A stretch of DNA of 64,000 nucleotides, taken from positions 1-64,000 of the forward strand of contig NZ_CP115607.1 of the NCBI RefSeq assembly GCF_027797205.1, given 5' to 3'. How positions within the stretch are numbered: the first letter of the stretch is position 1; every line of letters begins with the position of its first letter. Below are positions 19,098-28,929 of the stretch, piece by piece. Made by a program: the position numbers and the translations under genes. The notes under the pieces were generated by a model. The model searched no databases, had not been told where the DNA came from, and worked only from the letters and a program-made list of their open reading frames with translations. This DNA is from Campylobacter sp. VBCF_01 NA2. Its GTDB lineage: Bacteria; Campylobacterota; Campylobacteria; Campylobacterales; Campylobacteraceae.

Positions 19098-19103
19098 TAT
19101 AAT
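19098..19103 (+). promoter_or_regulatory. Probable pckA promoter -10
   Basis: TATAAT at 19098-19103 lies 35 bases before the pckA ATG and after the pycB terminator, so pckA has its own transcription start. The region upstream is AT-rich without a clear -35, as is usual in Campylobacter. Confidence 0.55.
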
Positions 19104-19137
19104 TACTTATTTATAATTTTTTAAAAAAGGATTTAAG

Positions 19138-20721
19138 ATGAGAATTCCAAATGATTTTGAAAAACTAGGAATTAGCGGTGAAAAAGAAATTTTTTATAAT
19201 CTTAGCTATGATGAGCTTTTCGAGCACGAAAAACGCGCAAACGAGGGCAAGGTAAGCGATAATGGCACCTTTATGGTCGATACTGGCATTTTTACAGGCA
19301 GAAGCCCAAAAGACAAGTATTTTGTAAAGCAAGATCCAAGCGCGAAATATATCAGCTGGGGCAAAATCAATCAACCGATTAACAAAGAGCTTTTTGATAA
19401 ACTTCTAGCAAAGGCCAAAAATCAGCTTTCAAACAAATCAATCTATGTCCAAGACGCGTATTGTGGCGCTAGTCTAAAAAGTCGCAAAAGCGTGCGTTTC
19501 GTAACCGAAGTAGCATGGCAAGCACATTTCGTAAAAAACATGTTTATCCGCCCAAGCGATGATGAGTTAGCAAATTTCCACCCAGATTTCGTGGTTTATA
19601 ACGCTTGCAAATGCGTAAATGAGGATTACGCCAAAGACGGGCTAAACTCAGATGTTTTTGTAATCTTTAATGTCGAGGAAAATGTCGCAGTCATCGGTGG
19701 AACTTGGTATGGTGGCGAGATGAAAAAAGGAATTTTTTCTATGATGAATTACTGGCTACCATTAGAGGGCAAAATGTCAATGCACTGCTCAGCAAATGTC
19801 GGAGCTGGCGGCGACACTGCGCTATTTTTCGGACTATCAGGCACTGGCAAGACTACGCTCTCTACCGATCCAAACCGCGCGCTAATCGGCGATGATGAGC
19901 ACGGCTGGGATGATGAGGGCGTGTTTAACTTCGAGGGTGGTTGCTACGCAAAATGTATAAATCTCGATCCAAGCTCAGAGCCTGAAATTTATGGTGCGAT
20001 TAAACGCAACGCACTTTTAGAAAATGTCGTAGCTGACGCAAACGGCAAGGTCGATTACGCTGATGGTAGCAAGACAGAAAATACCCGTGTAAGCTACCCA
20101 ATCGAGCATATCGCAAACCACGAACCAAGCCTAAGCGCAGGACACCCAAAAAATATCATTTTCCTAAGCGCTGATGCTTTTGGCGTTTTACCGCCTGTTG
20201 CGAAGCTTACAAAAGAACAAGCGATGTATTATTTCCTAAGCGGATATACTGCCAAAGTCGCAGGAACTGAAAGAGGAATTACTGAGCCAGTTGCAACTTT
20301 TAGTGCTTGTTTTGGTGAGCCGTTTATGCCACTTCACCCGACAGTTTATGCAAAACTTCTAGGCGAGAAAATCGACAAACACGGCGTAAATGTATATCTA
20401 GTAAATACAGGTTGGAGCGGCGGTGCTTATGGCGTTGGCAAACGCATGAGTATAAAGGCAACTCGTGCTTGTATAAATGCAATCCTTGATGGAAGTATCA
20501 CAAAATGCGAATTTGAAAATTTTGAAAAATTTAATCTAGCCGTTCCAAAAGAGTTAGCTGGCGTTGAGACAAAACTTCTAAATCCGGCTAACACTTGGGA
20601 AAATGCTGATGAATACGCAAAAACTCGCGAGAAACTTGCGAAAATGTTTGTAGAAAATTTCAAACGCTACGAAGATGTCAAAGAGGGCGTAGAGTATGCA
20701 AAAGCCGGCCCAAAAGCTTAA
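19138..20721 (+). CDS. pckA: Phosphoenolpyruvate carboxykinase (ATP)
   Basis: A 527-residue ATP-type PEPCK that interconverts oxaloacetate plus ATP and PEP plus CO2. The kinase-1a P-loop [12 protein letters not shown] (near residue 237) and the metal/oxaloacetate site [20 protein letters not shown] are intact, as is RSPKDKY near residue 60. The gene lies after pycB, together forming the pyruvate-oxaloacetate-PEP node of an organism that does not rely on glycolysis. Its last 26 bases overlap the next gene. Confidence 0.97.
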   Translation: MRIPNDFEKLGISGEKEIFYNLSYDELFEHEKRANEGKVSDNGTFMVDTGIFTGRSPKDKYFVKQDPSAKYISWGKINQPINKELFDKLLAKAKNQLSNKSIYVQDAYCGASLKSRKSVRFVTEVAWQAHFVKNMFIRPSDDELANFHPDFVVYNACKCVNEDYAKDGLNSDVFVIFNVEENVAVIGGTWYGGEMKKGIFSMMNYWLPLEGKMSMHCSANVGAGGDTALFFGLSGTGKTTLSTDPNRALIGDDEHGWDDEGVFNFEGGCYAKCINLDPSSEPEIYGAIKRNALLENVVADANGKVDYADGSKTENTRVSYPIEHIANHEPSLSAGHPKNIIFLSADAFGVLPPVAKLTKEQAMYYFLSGYTAKVAGTERGITEPVATFSACFGEPFMPLHPTVYAKLLGEKIDKHGVNVYLVNTGWSGGAYGVGKRMSIKATRACINAILDGSITKCEFENFEKFNLAVPKELAGVETKLLNPANTWENADEYAKTREKLAKMFVENFKRYEDVKEGVEYAKAGPKA

Positions 20722-21997
20722 AATTTGGCTTTTGTTAGGCACTGCGGGCTTGTTTTTGGGTTGCAAAGGCGAGCCTGCGAATTTAAAAGAACCGCTTCCT
20801 AGTAAAAGCGGTTTTTCTTTTTATGATACGCCGATAAACTACATAAACTATATCCGCCAAAGCTCGAATTTAAACCCATTTGCGCCAAATTCGCTTTTAG
20901 ACAAGGCTGCGCTAAATCACGCCAAATATGTCGTTACAAACGATGAAATCACCCACGATGAGAGCGAAGGAAGGGCTGAATTTAGCGGCAAAACCCCAAG
21001 TGATCGCGCATTTAGCGTGGGATTTAATTCAGGCGTGGTAGAAAATCTCTCTTACAACGCCCACGATATCAAGGCCTCAATCGACGGGCTATTAAGCGCG
21101 ATTTATCATCGTTTTGGGTTTTTGACATTTGACGCAAATATTCTTGGCGTGGGATACTACGAGCAGGGCGAGAAATCTGCCTATGTCTATGAAATGGGAA
21201 ATGAGTATTTAGAGGAAATTTGTGGTGGCGGAAAGAGCCAGAGTGGGGACGGCAAATTTATCATAGGGCTTTGCAAAAACAAAAGCCTTGCCATACGAAA
21301 CGAAAACTACGAGCGCACCAGATCGCTAAATACCACGCCTTACGCGCATTATCCAAACAAAGAGCCCGCACTTGCATTTTTTAGCCACGAGCTCCCTGAC
21401 CCTGTGCCAGAGTGCGCGATTACAGCAAATCCCATTAGCATAGAATTTCACCCCCAAGCCAAACCTGTGGAAATGCTCGAATTTAGGCTATTTGATAGCG
21501 AGGGAGCAGAGATTAAAGATATTAAAATTTTGGATAAAAAAAGCGATCCAAATAGGCGTTTTAACGACAAACAATTCGCGCTTTTTAGCAAGGAAGTGTT
21601 TAAATTCGACGCTACTTACACGGCGGAATTTAGCTATAAACAGGGCGAAAAGCAAGATAAAATTCGCTGGAATTTCACTACTCAAACCCCAAAATATGAC
21701 TATTTTATAGTCGGTGGCGGAGAGAATTTAGCCATAAAAAATGGCAAATTTTACGATATATTTTTTGCGCCAAAAGATTGCAACGATGAGGTCAAAAACT
21801 ACAAAACCAGCTACAACGGCGCAATCGACAAGCCCGAAATCCAAAATATCGCCACAAATATGCTAAGGGTGCGCGTAACTGGCGAGCGGGGCGCCAAGCT
21901 CGAAATCAGCACGGATAATGGCGAGGTGGTGAGCTTGTATCTAACAGACGAGCCAAAAAATTCTAGTTTGAAACGCAAAATTATAAATTTATTCTAA
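20696..21997 (+). CDS. CAP/SCP-domain lipoprotein
   Basis: The 433-residue product starts with a lipoprotein signal: positive MQKPAQKLK, a hydrophobic run and the lipobox LFLGC at about residue 21. A CAP (cysteine-rich secretory/PR-1-like) domain follows, with [23 protein letters not shown] and later GVGYYEQG. The second half (from about 230) is a separate region without a family I recognise, with beta-rich composition. It starts inside pckA and ends 9 bases before argH, so it is probably cotranscribed. Bacterial CAP proteins often bind lipids or cell-wall material; no specific function can be given. Confidence 0.75.
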   Translation: MQKPAQKLKIWLLLGTAGLFLGCKGEPANLKEPLPSKSGFSFYDTPINYINYIRQSSNLNPFAPNSLLDKAALNHAKYVVTNDEITHDESEGRAEFSGKTPSDRAFSVGFNSGVVENLSYNAHDIKASIDGLLSAIYHRFGFLTFDANILGVGYYEQGEKSAYVYEMGNEYLEEICGGGKSQSGDGKFIIGLCKNKSLAIRNENYERTRSLNTTPYAHYPNKEPALAFFSHELPDPVPECAITANPISIEFHPQAKPVEMLEFRLFDSEGAEIKDIKILDKKSDPNRRFNDKQFALFSKEVFKFDATYTAEFSYKQGEKQDKIRWNFTTQTPKYDYFIVGGGENLAIKNGKFYDIFFAPKDCNDEVKNYKTSYNGAIDKPEIQNIATNMLRVRVTGERGAKLEISTDNGEVVSLYLTDEPKNSSLKRKIINLF

Positions 21998-22006
21998 GGA
22001 TTATTG

Positions 22007-23404
22007 ATGAAAAAAATGTGGGAAGGCAGGTTTAGTGAGGCTAGTAGCGAGCTTTTGGAGAGATTTAACGCTTCGATTATGTTCGATAGAGAGCTTTATG
22101 AGGACGATATCGCAGGCTCAATCGCTCATGCAAGCATGCTAGGCGATGCAGGAATCATTACCAAAGACGAAGCTAGCGCGATAAAATCTGGTTTGGAGCA
22201 AATTTTAGCCGAGATTAATGAGGGGAGGTTTGAGTGGAAAATCGCCGATGAGGATATCCACATGGCAGTCGAAAAACGCCTAAGCGAAATTGTAGGCAAA
22301 GAAATCGGCGGCAAGCTCCATACTGCGCGCTCTCGCAACGATCAAGTAGCCCTTGATTTCAGGCGTTTTGTAATGCGAAAAAACCGCGAAATTTCGGTTC
22401 AAATTTTAAATTTAATCAAAACCTTGCTTGAAATTTCAAACTCCCACACAGACGCTTTAATGCCGGGCTACACTCATCTCCAACACGCCCAGCCTGTAAG
22501 CCTTGCCTTTCATTTGCTAGCTTATATTTATATGTTTAAGCGAGATTATGAAAGGTTTGTGTCAAGCTTTGAGCGCGGAAATTTTAGCCCACTTGGCTCG
22601 GCTGCGCTTGCAGGCACCCCACACCGCATAAATCGCCACGCCACGGCTAGTGCGCTTGGATTTTATGCCCCTATGGAAAACGCAATGGACGGCGTGAGCG
22701 ATAGAGATTTCGCCCTTGAAATTTTATTTAACATTAGTCTATTTTTCATGCACGCTTCAAGGCTGTGCGAAGAGCTGATTTTGTGGAGTTCGAGCGAATT
22801 TGGCTTTATCACTATCAGCGACGCGTATTCGACTGGAAGCTCGATAATGCCACAAAAGAAAAACCCCGATGTGGCCGAGCTAATCAGGGGCAAAACTGGT
22901 AGGGCTTATGGAAATTTAATGGGGCTTTTAACCGTTATGAAGGGTCTTGCTCTGGCGTATAACAAAGATATGCAAGAGGATAAAGAGGGCGTGTTTGATA
23001 GCGTAAAAGCTATTTTGGAGAGCGTTGCAATCCTAAATGAAATGCTAAAAACAGCCAAATTTAACAAAAAAAATATGCTAAGCGCGACTGAGCGCGGCCA
23101 TTTAAGCGCGACTGATTTGGCGGATTTTTTGGTGCGAGAAAAGGGCGTGGCGTTTCGCGAGGCGCATTTTATCACCGGAAAATGCGTAGCCGCAGCAGAG
23201 GGAGCGGGCAAGGATCTAAGCCAAATGAGCGCAGAAGAGCTTCGCTTGGTCGATGAGCGAATCACGCCTGATGCGCTTGCATTTTTGGGGTTAAAAGCTT
23301 CGATGGACGCTAGGAAATCTTTCGGCGGGGCTAGCAGTTCTAGCGTGCTAGCGCAGATCGCGAGTGTGCAAAAGTGGCTGGGCGAGAAGAGCAGCTCTAT
23401 TTAG
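22007..23404 (+). CDS. argH: Argininosuccinate lyase
   Basis: The 465-residue enzyme cleaves argininosuccinate to arginine and fumarate. The superfamily signature [15 protein letters not shown] (near residue 280) with its catalytic serine loop is intact, as are [10 protein letters not shown] and [17 protein letters not shown] 22007 follows AAGGATTATTG; a TTG three bases upstream and an ATG at 22016 are alternatives. Its 3' end overlaps hemD by about 30 bases. Confidence 0.96.
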   Translation: MKKMWEGRFSEASSELLERFNASIMFDRELYEDDIAGSIAHASMLGDAGIITKDEASAIKSGLEQILAEINEGRFEWKIADEDIHMAVEKRLSEIVGKEIGGKLHTARSRNDQVALDFRRFVMRKNREISVQILNLIKTLLEISNSHTDALMPGYTHLQHAQPVSLAFHLLAYIYMFKRDYERFVSSFERGNFSPLGSAALAGTPHRINRHATASALGFYAPMENAMDGVSDRDFALEILFNISLFFMHASRLCEELILWSSSEFGFITISDAYSTGSSIMPQKKNPDVAELIRGKTGRAYGNLMGLLTVMKGLALAYNKDMQEDKEGVFDSVKAILESVAILNEMLKTAKFNKKNMLSATERGHLSATDLADFLVREKGVAFREAHFITGKCVAAAEGAGKDLSQMSAEELRLVDERITPDALAFLGLKASMDARKSFGGASSSSVLAQIASVQKWLGEKSSSI

Positions 23405-24045
23405 TTTCAAACACTAAATTTGACGATGAGAGGGTGATTTGGCTAAATTTATGCGAGATAAAATTTTATAAATTTAGCATAAATTCCAAATTTGACGCAC
23501 TTATTTTTACATCGAAAAATGGGGTAAAATCTTTGGAATTTAACGGCATTAAATTTGATGAAAATATCCAAATTTACGCCATTGGCAAGGCGTGCGCTGA
23601 CGAGATAAGAGCCCAGGGATACAAAAATATTTTCGTAGCGCAAAACTCCCATGGCGACGAGTTTGCGCGCGAGATTGCCACGCATTTAAAGGGCAAAAGC
23701 GCGCTTTATATCAGCGCCAAAGATAGGGTGTCGAATTTGCCCCAAATTTTGCACGAAAATGGCGTAAATTTGACCCATATAATCGGCTACGAAAACAGAC
23801 CCAAAAAAGCTAGCATTTCGCAAAAACCAGCCCCAAATTCCGTGATAATTTTTACTTCGCCACTAAATGCGAAAAGTTTTATTTCAAATTTTGGTTGGGA
23901 TAGCTCATATCAGGCGATTTGCATAGGAAATAGCACGGCTAAAATTTTATCCAAATTTACAACGCCCATAATCAGCGAAAATCAAAGCATAAAAGCGTGT
24001 GTGGATTTGGCGTTTGCTTGTATTTTAAGGCAAAAAAACATATAA
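23374..24045 (+). CDS. hemD: Uroporphyrinogen-III synthase
   Basis: A 223-residue protein of the diverged HemD family, which closes and inverts hydroxymethylbilane into uroporphyrinogen III for heme and siroheme. Recognisable are [12 protein letters not shown] and [19 protein letters not shown] in the first half and [13 protein letters not shown] and [12 protein letters not shown] in the second. The only start that includes the conserved LYLVSNTKF is GTG 23374, inside argH; its ribosome binding site is poor. Sequence conservation in this family is low, so the call rests on pattern and length. Confidence 0.8.
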   Translation: MAGREEQLYLVSNTKFDDERVIWLNLCEIKFYKFSINSKFDALIFTSKNGVKSLEFNGIKFDENIQIYAIGKACADEIRAQGYKNIFVAQNSHGDEFAREIATHLKGKSALYISAKDRVSNLPQILHENGVNLTHIIGYENRPKKASISQKPAPNSVIIFTSPLNAKSFISNFGWDSSYQAICIGNSTAKILSKFTTPIISENQSIKACVDLAFACILRQKNI

Positions 24046-24046
24046 T
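24041..24046 (+). promoter_or_regulatory. Perfect TATAAT ahead of the 6S-like RNA
   Basis: TATAAT at 24041-24046 overlaps the hemD stop codon. A start 7-9 bases downstream (24053-24055) coincides with the first base of the closing stem of the predicted RNA, which supports both calls. Confidence 0.7.
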
Positions 24047-24052
24047 TTCGCT

Positions 24053-24249
24053 TGCCTGGGTGATGCGCCAGCGTTATTTATGAGGGTCTAACATATTTTA
24101 GTAGGCGACGATGTGATTTGCCGGTGTGACGCGGCTCGGTTTGAGGCTCTGAGCTTACGGGTTGCGACCTAAGGGCTTGTCCTAGTTGCAAGATTGGCTT
24201 TGTTTTAGGCCGAATCTTTTTCACGCAACGCTCACTTGGGCTATTTTTA
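24053..24249 (+). ncRNA. ssrS: Probable 6S RNA
   Basis: A structured, gene-free stretch of about 195 bases between hemD and purD. The ends pair: GCCTGGGTGA (24054-24063) with TCACTTGGGC (24232-24241) as 10 pairs including G-U, then GCG/CGC and GCGT/ACGC across small internal loops. Inside, TTGCGAC and GTTGCAA flank a further hairpin, and GATT...AATC makes another. The RNA ends in ATTTTT. Length, long closing stem with interior loop, terminal U-run and a position ahead of purD fit the 6S RNA of Campylobacterota as I remember it. 6S RNA mimics an open promoter and binds RNA polymerase. An alternative is an unknown structured leader of purD. Confidence 0.68.
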
Positions 24250-24263
24250 CACGGAGTTTTACC

Positions 24264-25511
24264 TTGAAAATTTTAATCATCGGCAGCGGTGGCAGAGAAT
24301 ACGCTATCGCACTTAGACTAAAAGAGGATAAAAATGTTTCAAATCTATATTTTGCCCCAGGAAATGGCGCGACTAGCGCACTTGGCGAAAATTTGGATTT
24401 GAAAACTTTTGAGGAACTTGCAAATTTTGCGAAAGACAACAAAATCGATTTGACGATTGTAGGCCCAGAAGATCCGCTTACAAAGGGCATTGTCGATGTA
24501 TTCAAATCAAAAGGTCTAGTGATTTTTGGACCGAGTAAAGCGGCAGCTCGTTTAGAGGGCTCAAAAGCCTATATGAAGGAGTTTTTGGCTCGCAATGCTA
24601 TCCGCACAGCTAGATTTTTAAACAGCGATAATTTCGAGGAAATTTCTAAATTTATCCACACCCTAGATGAAAAAGTCGTAGTCAAAGCCGACGGGCTTTG
24701 CGCAGGCAAGGGCGTAATAATCGCTCAAAACCACGACGAGGCCAGAGATGCGGCATGGGAAATGCTAAAAGGCAGTTTCGGAGATGCTGGTAAAACCGTG
24801 GTTGTCGAGGAGTATTTAGACGGATTTGAGCTTAGCTTTTTTGCGATTTGTGACGGGGATAATTTCGTCTCTTTGCCAGTAGCCCAAGATCACAAACGAT
24901 TGCTAAACCGCGATCAGGGTCCAAATACAGGCGGTATGGGCGCATACGCTCCAAGCCCGCTAGCAGATGAGGCGCTGATAAAAAGGGTCGAAAACGAAAT
25001 CGTAGCTCCGACTTTAAGAGGTATGAAAAAAGACGGTAACCCGTTTTGTGGAGTGCTTTTTGTGGGGCTTATGATCGTGGGTGGAGTGCCGTATGTGCTC
25101 GAATACAATGTCAGATTCGGCGATCCTGAGTGCGAGGTTTTGATGCCTTTAATCGACGGAAATTTAAGCCAAATTTTATACGATGCAGCCACTGGCAAGC
25201 TAACAGACATCAAACTCCGCGATAAATTCGCCGTTGGCGTCGTAAGTGCTAGCGAAAACTACCCTTATAAATCTACGCCAAAAACAAAGATTAATTTAGG
25301 CAAAATTCCGGCTAACACTCACATTTGCTATGCTGGCGTTAGCGAAGAAAACGGCGAAATTTACGCAGACGGCGGAAGAGTTTTGGTAAGTGTGGGTGTA
25401 GCTAATAATATCAGAGAAGCGCGAAATTTAGCCTATGAATTAGTCAAAAATATAGAATTCGAAGGCTCTCAACACCGAAGTGATATTGCATATCAGGCAC
25501 TTAGGGACTAA
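24264..25511 (+). CDS. purD: Phosphoribosylamine-glycine ligase
   Basis: I place the start at TTG 24264, which gives [20 protein letters not shown], nine bases after GGAG; an in-frame start at 24186 would run through the 6S-like RNA. The 415-residue ATP-grasp enzyme makes GAR, step two of purine synthesis. The family motifs are [13 protein letters not shown] and [18 protein letters not shown], with ATP-grasp [13 protein letters not shown] earlier. Confidence 0.96.
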   Translation: MKILIIGSGGREYAIALRLKEDKNVSNLYFAPGNGATSALGENLDLKTFEELANFAKDNKIDLTIVGPEDPLTKGIVDVFKSKGLVIFGPSKAAARLEGSKAYMKEFLARNAIRTARFLNSDNFEEISKFIHTLDEKVVVKADGLCAGKGVIIAQNHDEARDAAWEMLKGSFGDAGKTVVVEEYLDGFELSFFAICDGDNFVSLPVAQDHKRLLNRDQGPNTGGMGAYAPSPLADEALIKRVENEIVAPTLRGMKKDGNPFCGVLFVGLMIVGGVPYVLEYNVRFGDPECEVLMPLIDGNLSQILYDAATGKLTDIKLRDKFAVGVVSASENYPYKSTPKTKINLGKIPANTHICYAGVSEENGEIYADGGRVLVSVGVANNIREARNLAYELVKNIEFEGSQHRSDIAYQALRD

Positions 25512-25515
25512 GTAA

Positions 25516-25962
25516 GTGTTAGCTAGTCTTCCTAAGAGAATTTTCGCCTTTATTTTAGATGAGGTGATTATGGGCGTGCTTTTTACCTTTATGCTCATTA
25601 GCGTGGCTTCCGAGCCCTTGCTTGCGGCCTCACAGATGAGCGGAAGCGACCCAATGGCGCTAAATAACGCAATCGCACCGTATTTGCCCTATTTAGTAAT
25701 GGTGAAATTTTTATATCACGCGATTTTTGTATATTTTTATGGCGCGACTTTGGGAAAACTAGCCCTAAAAATAAAAGTCATCAGCGCTAGGGACGAAAAC
25801 GAGAGGCTTAGCTTTGGCGTTTGCGCGTTTAGATCGGGCGTTAGGCTGGTTAGCGAAACAGCATTTTATATCGGATTTTTGTTTGCATTTTGGACGAAAT
25901 TTCGTCAGAGTTTGCAGGATTTGGCAGCAAAAACCTTGGTGGTAGAAATTGAAAAAAAGTAA
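25516..25962 (+). CDS. RDD-family membrane protein
   Basis: This 148-residue protein has three hydrophobic segments and the RDD pattern: LPKRIFAFILDEVIMG at the N-terminus (R...D) and ATLGKLALKIKVISARD after the second helix. Function is unknown for most RDD proteins; some act in ion or osmotic homeostasis. The start is GTG 25516, four bases after the purD stop, and the end overlaps lptD. This order ahead of lptD is similar to other Campylobacter genomes. Confidence 0.8.
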   Translation: MLASLPKRIFAFILDEVIMGVLFTFMLISVASEPLLAASQMSGSDPMALNNAIAPYLPYLVMVKFLYHAIFVYFYGATLGKLALKIKVISARDENERLSFGVCAFRSGVRLVSETAFYIGFLFAFWTKFRQSLQDLAAKTLVVEIEKK

Positions 25963-28198
25963 AATTTTAATATTAACATTTGGTGCGTTAGTGGCAAATT
26001 TGCTTAACGCAAAGGTGCAAAATGTCGAGTTAATCGCCGATAATGTCAAGCGAAACGGCTTTTTAACCATAGCCAGAGGCAATGTAACTGTGTATTCACA
26101 GGACTATTTTCTCACAGCCGATCGCGCCACTTATGATGAAAAAAACGAAATAATCGAGCTTTTTGGCAATGTGAATGCTATGCGTGGGGATAACGAAACC
26201 ACCAGAGCCGAATACATTAAAATCGATCTGAAAAACAATACCCAAGAGGGCAAAGCGACCTTTATGATGGATAAAGACGCTGAGCTTTGGATGCAAAATG
26301 ATGAGAGTTGCAGTGATAGCGAGTATTACCGTGTCAAGGGCTCTGTGATATCTAGCTGTAATGTCAATGATCCAGACTGGAAAATCAAATTTAGCAGTGG
26401 CAAGCTAAATAAAGAGAGCAAATTTTTACACCTTTTCAACCCTAGATTTTATATCGGCGATGTGCCTGTGTTTTATCTGCCGTATTTTGGCGTGCCTACT
26501 GATACTACCCGCAGAACCGGTCTCTTGCCACCAGAGGGCGGGTATATCGGCGATGAGGGCGTGTATTATAAACAGCCGATTTATTTCGCGCCGTATGATA
26601 GCTGGGATTTGCAGTTAGACCCGCAGGTTCGTTCGCGCCGTGGTTTTGGTGTGTATGGGACATTTAGGTTTGCGGATTCGCCGTATTCAAGGGGTGAAAT
26701 TCGTGGCGGTGTGTTTGATAATTTCACCCGCGCCCAAGAACGCTTAGAGTATAAAAACGAAAAACATTACGGATACGAGATAGAATATGACAGAAGCAAG
26801 CTTGTAGGATACCTAATCGACGGAAATTTCAAAGAAAATTTATGGATCGACTTTACGAAATTAAACGACCTTGAATACTATGATTTAAAGAGCAAAGGTG
26901 GCGTCGATGAGGACGATAACGCGCTAGTAACCTCTAAGCTAAATTATTATTTGACGACAGATGAGCATTATTTCGGGCTTTATGGCAGGTATTATATCGA
27001 CACTAGCAAGCTCAACCAAGATAGCGTCTTCCAAAACCGCGACACAGTTCAAGAGCTACCGACTGCGCAATATCATAAATTTATCGATGATATCTTTGTG
27101 CCAAATTTGCTCTACTCTGTGGATTTAAAGGCGCGAAATTTCACCCGCCAAGAAGGCGTTACCGCACGCCAATACGAGCTTGATATTCCACTTAGTTATA
27201 GCGATAGATTTTTGGGCGATTATTTGGGACTTAGCGTGAGCGAGCGTGTGTATATGACGCATATAGATTGGAGCGATAAATACTACTACGCAAATGGCGA
27301 GCTAGAAGCTGATAAAAGCACATTTTACGCCAATCAATATACCGAATTTTCAGCATTTACGGATTTAGCCAAGGCGTATGAGAGCTTTTATCATACTATG
27401 ACTTGGAGGGCTGATTTAAGGATTCCTGGCTGGCAAAAGGGCGAGATTGATAAGAGAATTTTGAAATCTCACCAATATGAATACGATGAAAAAAATGGAA
27501 ATTTACGCAAATCCCGCTTGGCAAGGTTACAAGATTCGCTGTATTGGGAGGATAATTTCCTTGGCGAGTTGGCTGATGAATACACACACGAAAATATAGC
27601 TCTTGGCATGACGCAGTATTTTTACGACGAAAATGGGCGCAAATTTATCCGCCACTCGGCTAAACAAAGCTATGATTTTGACGATGAAGAGCTGGGGAAT
27701 TTCGACCATAGATTTGATATTTATTTCGCAAATGGGCTAAATTTAGGCAATCGTTTCAGATACTCGCACAAATACGATAGTTTTAGCAAGGTTCAAACCT
27801 ACGCAAACTACTCGAATTCTGATTTTAGCGCGAGCATAAGCCATGCTTATACCTACGATCAATTCGGCGATGAAAACGAAAAAAGGTATAAAAAAGACAA
27901 CTACACAATCGCAAATTTAAGCGCGAATTTGCCAGGAAATAACAAAATTTTCGGGCGCTGGGAGTATGATTTGGCTAGGTCGTATTCAAAAATGTGGAGG
28001 CTAGGTATCACGCATACGAGAAAGTGCTGGAACTACTCTTTCGTCTATCAAGAAGACATCGAGCCAAAAAACACGAGCAACGCTGATTACACCAGGGCTA
28101 AAAAAGAGCATGGATTTTACTTTTTCGTAAATTTCTACCCATTTGGCGGGGTTGGATATGATTTTTCGGTTGATACTGAGTATGGTGAAGCGCAATGA
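25949..28198 (+). CDS. lptD: LPS-assembly protein LptD
   Basis: A 749-residue outer-membrane protein that inserts lipopolysaccharide (or lipooligosaccharide) into the outer leaflet. TTG 25949 gives MKKSKILILTFGALVANLLNA, a signal peptide. The periplasmic OstA/LptA-like domain follows (VELIADNVKRNGFLTIARGN), then the LptD motif VPVFYLPYFGVPTDTTRRTG near residue 175 and a large beta-barrel rich in aromatic residues. Two Cys near 115-130 could form the plug disulfide. It overlaps both neighbours. Confidence 0.9.
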   Translation: MKKSKILILTFGALVANLLNAKVQNVELIADNVKRNGFLTIARGNVTVYSQDYFLTADRATYDEKNEIIELFGNVNAMRGDNETTRAEYIKIDLKNNTQEGKATFMMDKDAELWMQNDESCSDSEYYRVKGSVISSCNVNDPDWKIKFSSGKLNKESKFLHLFNPRFYIGDVPVFYLPYFGVPTDTTRRTGLLPPEGGYIGDEGVYYKQPIYFAPYDSWDLQLDPQVRSRRGFGVYGTFRFADSPYSRGEIRGGVFDNFTRAQERLEYKNEKHYGYEIEYDRSKLVGYLIDGNFKENLWIDFTKLNDLEYYDLKSKGGVDEDDNALVTSKLNYYLTTDEHYFGLYGRYYIDTSKLNQDSVFQNRDTVQELPTAQYHKFIDDIFVPNLLYSVDLKARNFTRQEGVTARQYELDIPLSYSDRFLGDYLGLSVSERVYMTHIDWSDKYYYANGELEADKSTFYANQYTEFSAFTDLAKAYESFYHTMTWRADLRIPGWQKGEIDKRILKSHQYEYDEKNGNLRKSRLARLQDSLYWEDNFLGELADEYTHENIALGMTQYFYDENGRKFIRHSAKQSYDFDDEELGNFDHRFDIYFANGLNLGNRFRYSHKYDSFSKVQTYANYSNSDFSASISHAYTYDQFGDENEKRYKKDNYTIANLSANLPGNNKIFGRWEYDLARSYSKMWRLGITHTRKCWNYSFVYQEDIEPKNTSNADYTRAKKEHGFYFFVNFYPFGGVGYDFSVDTEYGEAQ

Positions 28199-28929
28199 TA
28201 CCAAGAGCGGAATTGATGTTTGAAAACGAAGTAGAAGCAGCCGAAAAGCTAGCTGAAATTCTGCCCTCAAATGCGGTAAAAAACGAAAATTTCCTAATCA
28301 TAGCCCAGTCGTTATCATCGATTTATTTGGTAAAAAGACTATCTGAAAAGCTAAATTTAAGCTATGAATTTTTATTTAGCGAGATGATTTATGCGCCAAA
28401 TAATCCAGAATGCGTGATAGCCTGTGTGAGCGAAACGCAAGAGATAGTTTTTATAGATGAACTTGTCAAAAGCTTTGGGATAAGTTTGGATTATATTTAC
28501 GGGCAGGCTAACCGCAAATATGAGGAAAAAATTTTAAAAAATGTCTATAAATTTCGCAAGGGCGCGCTTTTGCCTGATTTGGCTAGAAAAAATGTAATCT
28601 TAGTCGATGAGGGTTGCGAGAGTGGGCTTACGACGATGACATGTATAAAAACCCTAATCAAGCTAAATGCAAAGACGATTTTTTATGCTACGCCGGTTAT
28701 TAGCACTGATAATGCCGAAGAGATAGAAGCCGCGGTAGATGGGCTATACGCCGTGCATAAAATAAAAGATTTTGTAAATGTGGATTTTTATTACAAAGAG
28801 AAAAAAGAGGAAAAAGCCGAGGATATTATGCAAATTTTAAATAATTGCGAATTTTACCTACCATTTCACAAAGAAAAAAACATTGATAAAAACGAAAACA
28901 AGGAGAGTAACAATGCAGTGCAAGATTGA
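28195..28929 (+). CDS. Phosphoribosyltransferase-domain protein
   Basis: A 244-residue protein with a type I PRTase fold: the PRPP-binding motif [16 protein letters not shown] (near residues 136-151) has the two acidic residues after hydrophobic ILV. It overlaps lptD by ATGA and pnp by 17 bases, so it is translated between the two. The substrate is not predictable; the C-terminal tail is charged ([14 protein letters not shown]). Some proteins of this kind regulate instead of catalysing. Confidence 0.75.
   Translation: MIPRAELMFENEVEAAEKLAEILPSNAVKNENFLIIAQSLSSIYLVKRLSEKLNLSYEFLFSEMIYAPNNPECVIACVSETQEIVFIDELVKSFGISLDYIYGQANRKYEEKILKNVYKFRKGALLPDLARKNVILVDEGCESGLTTMTCIKTLIKLNAKTIFYATPVISTDNAEEIEAAVDGLYAVHKIKDFVNVDFYYKEKKEEKAEDIMQILNNCEFYLPFHKEKNIDKNENKESNNAVQD

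Noticed and set aside
24186-24263. In-frame N-terminal extension of purD starting at TTG 24186
   Set aside because: It would run through the 3' half and terminator of the 6S-like RNA, and the conserved PurD start [13 protein letters not shown] begins at TTG 24264 with GGAG at the right distance.
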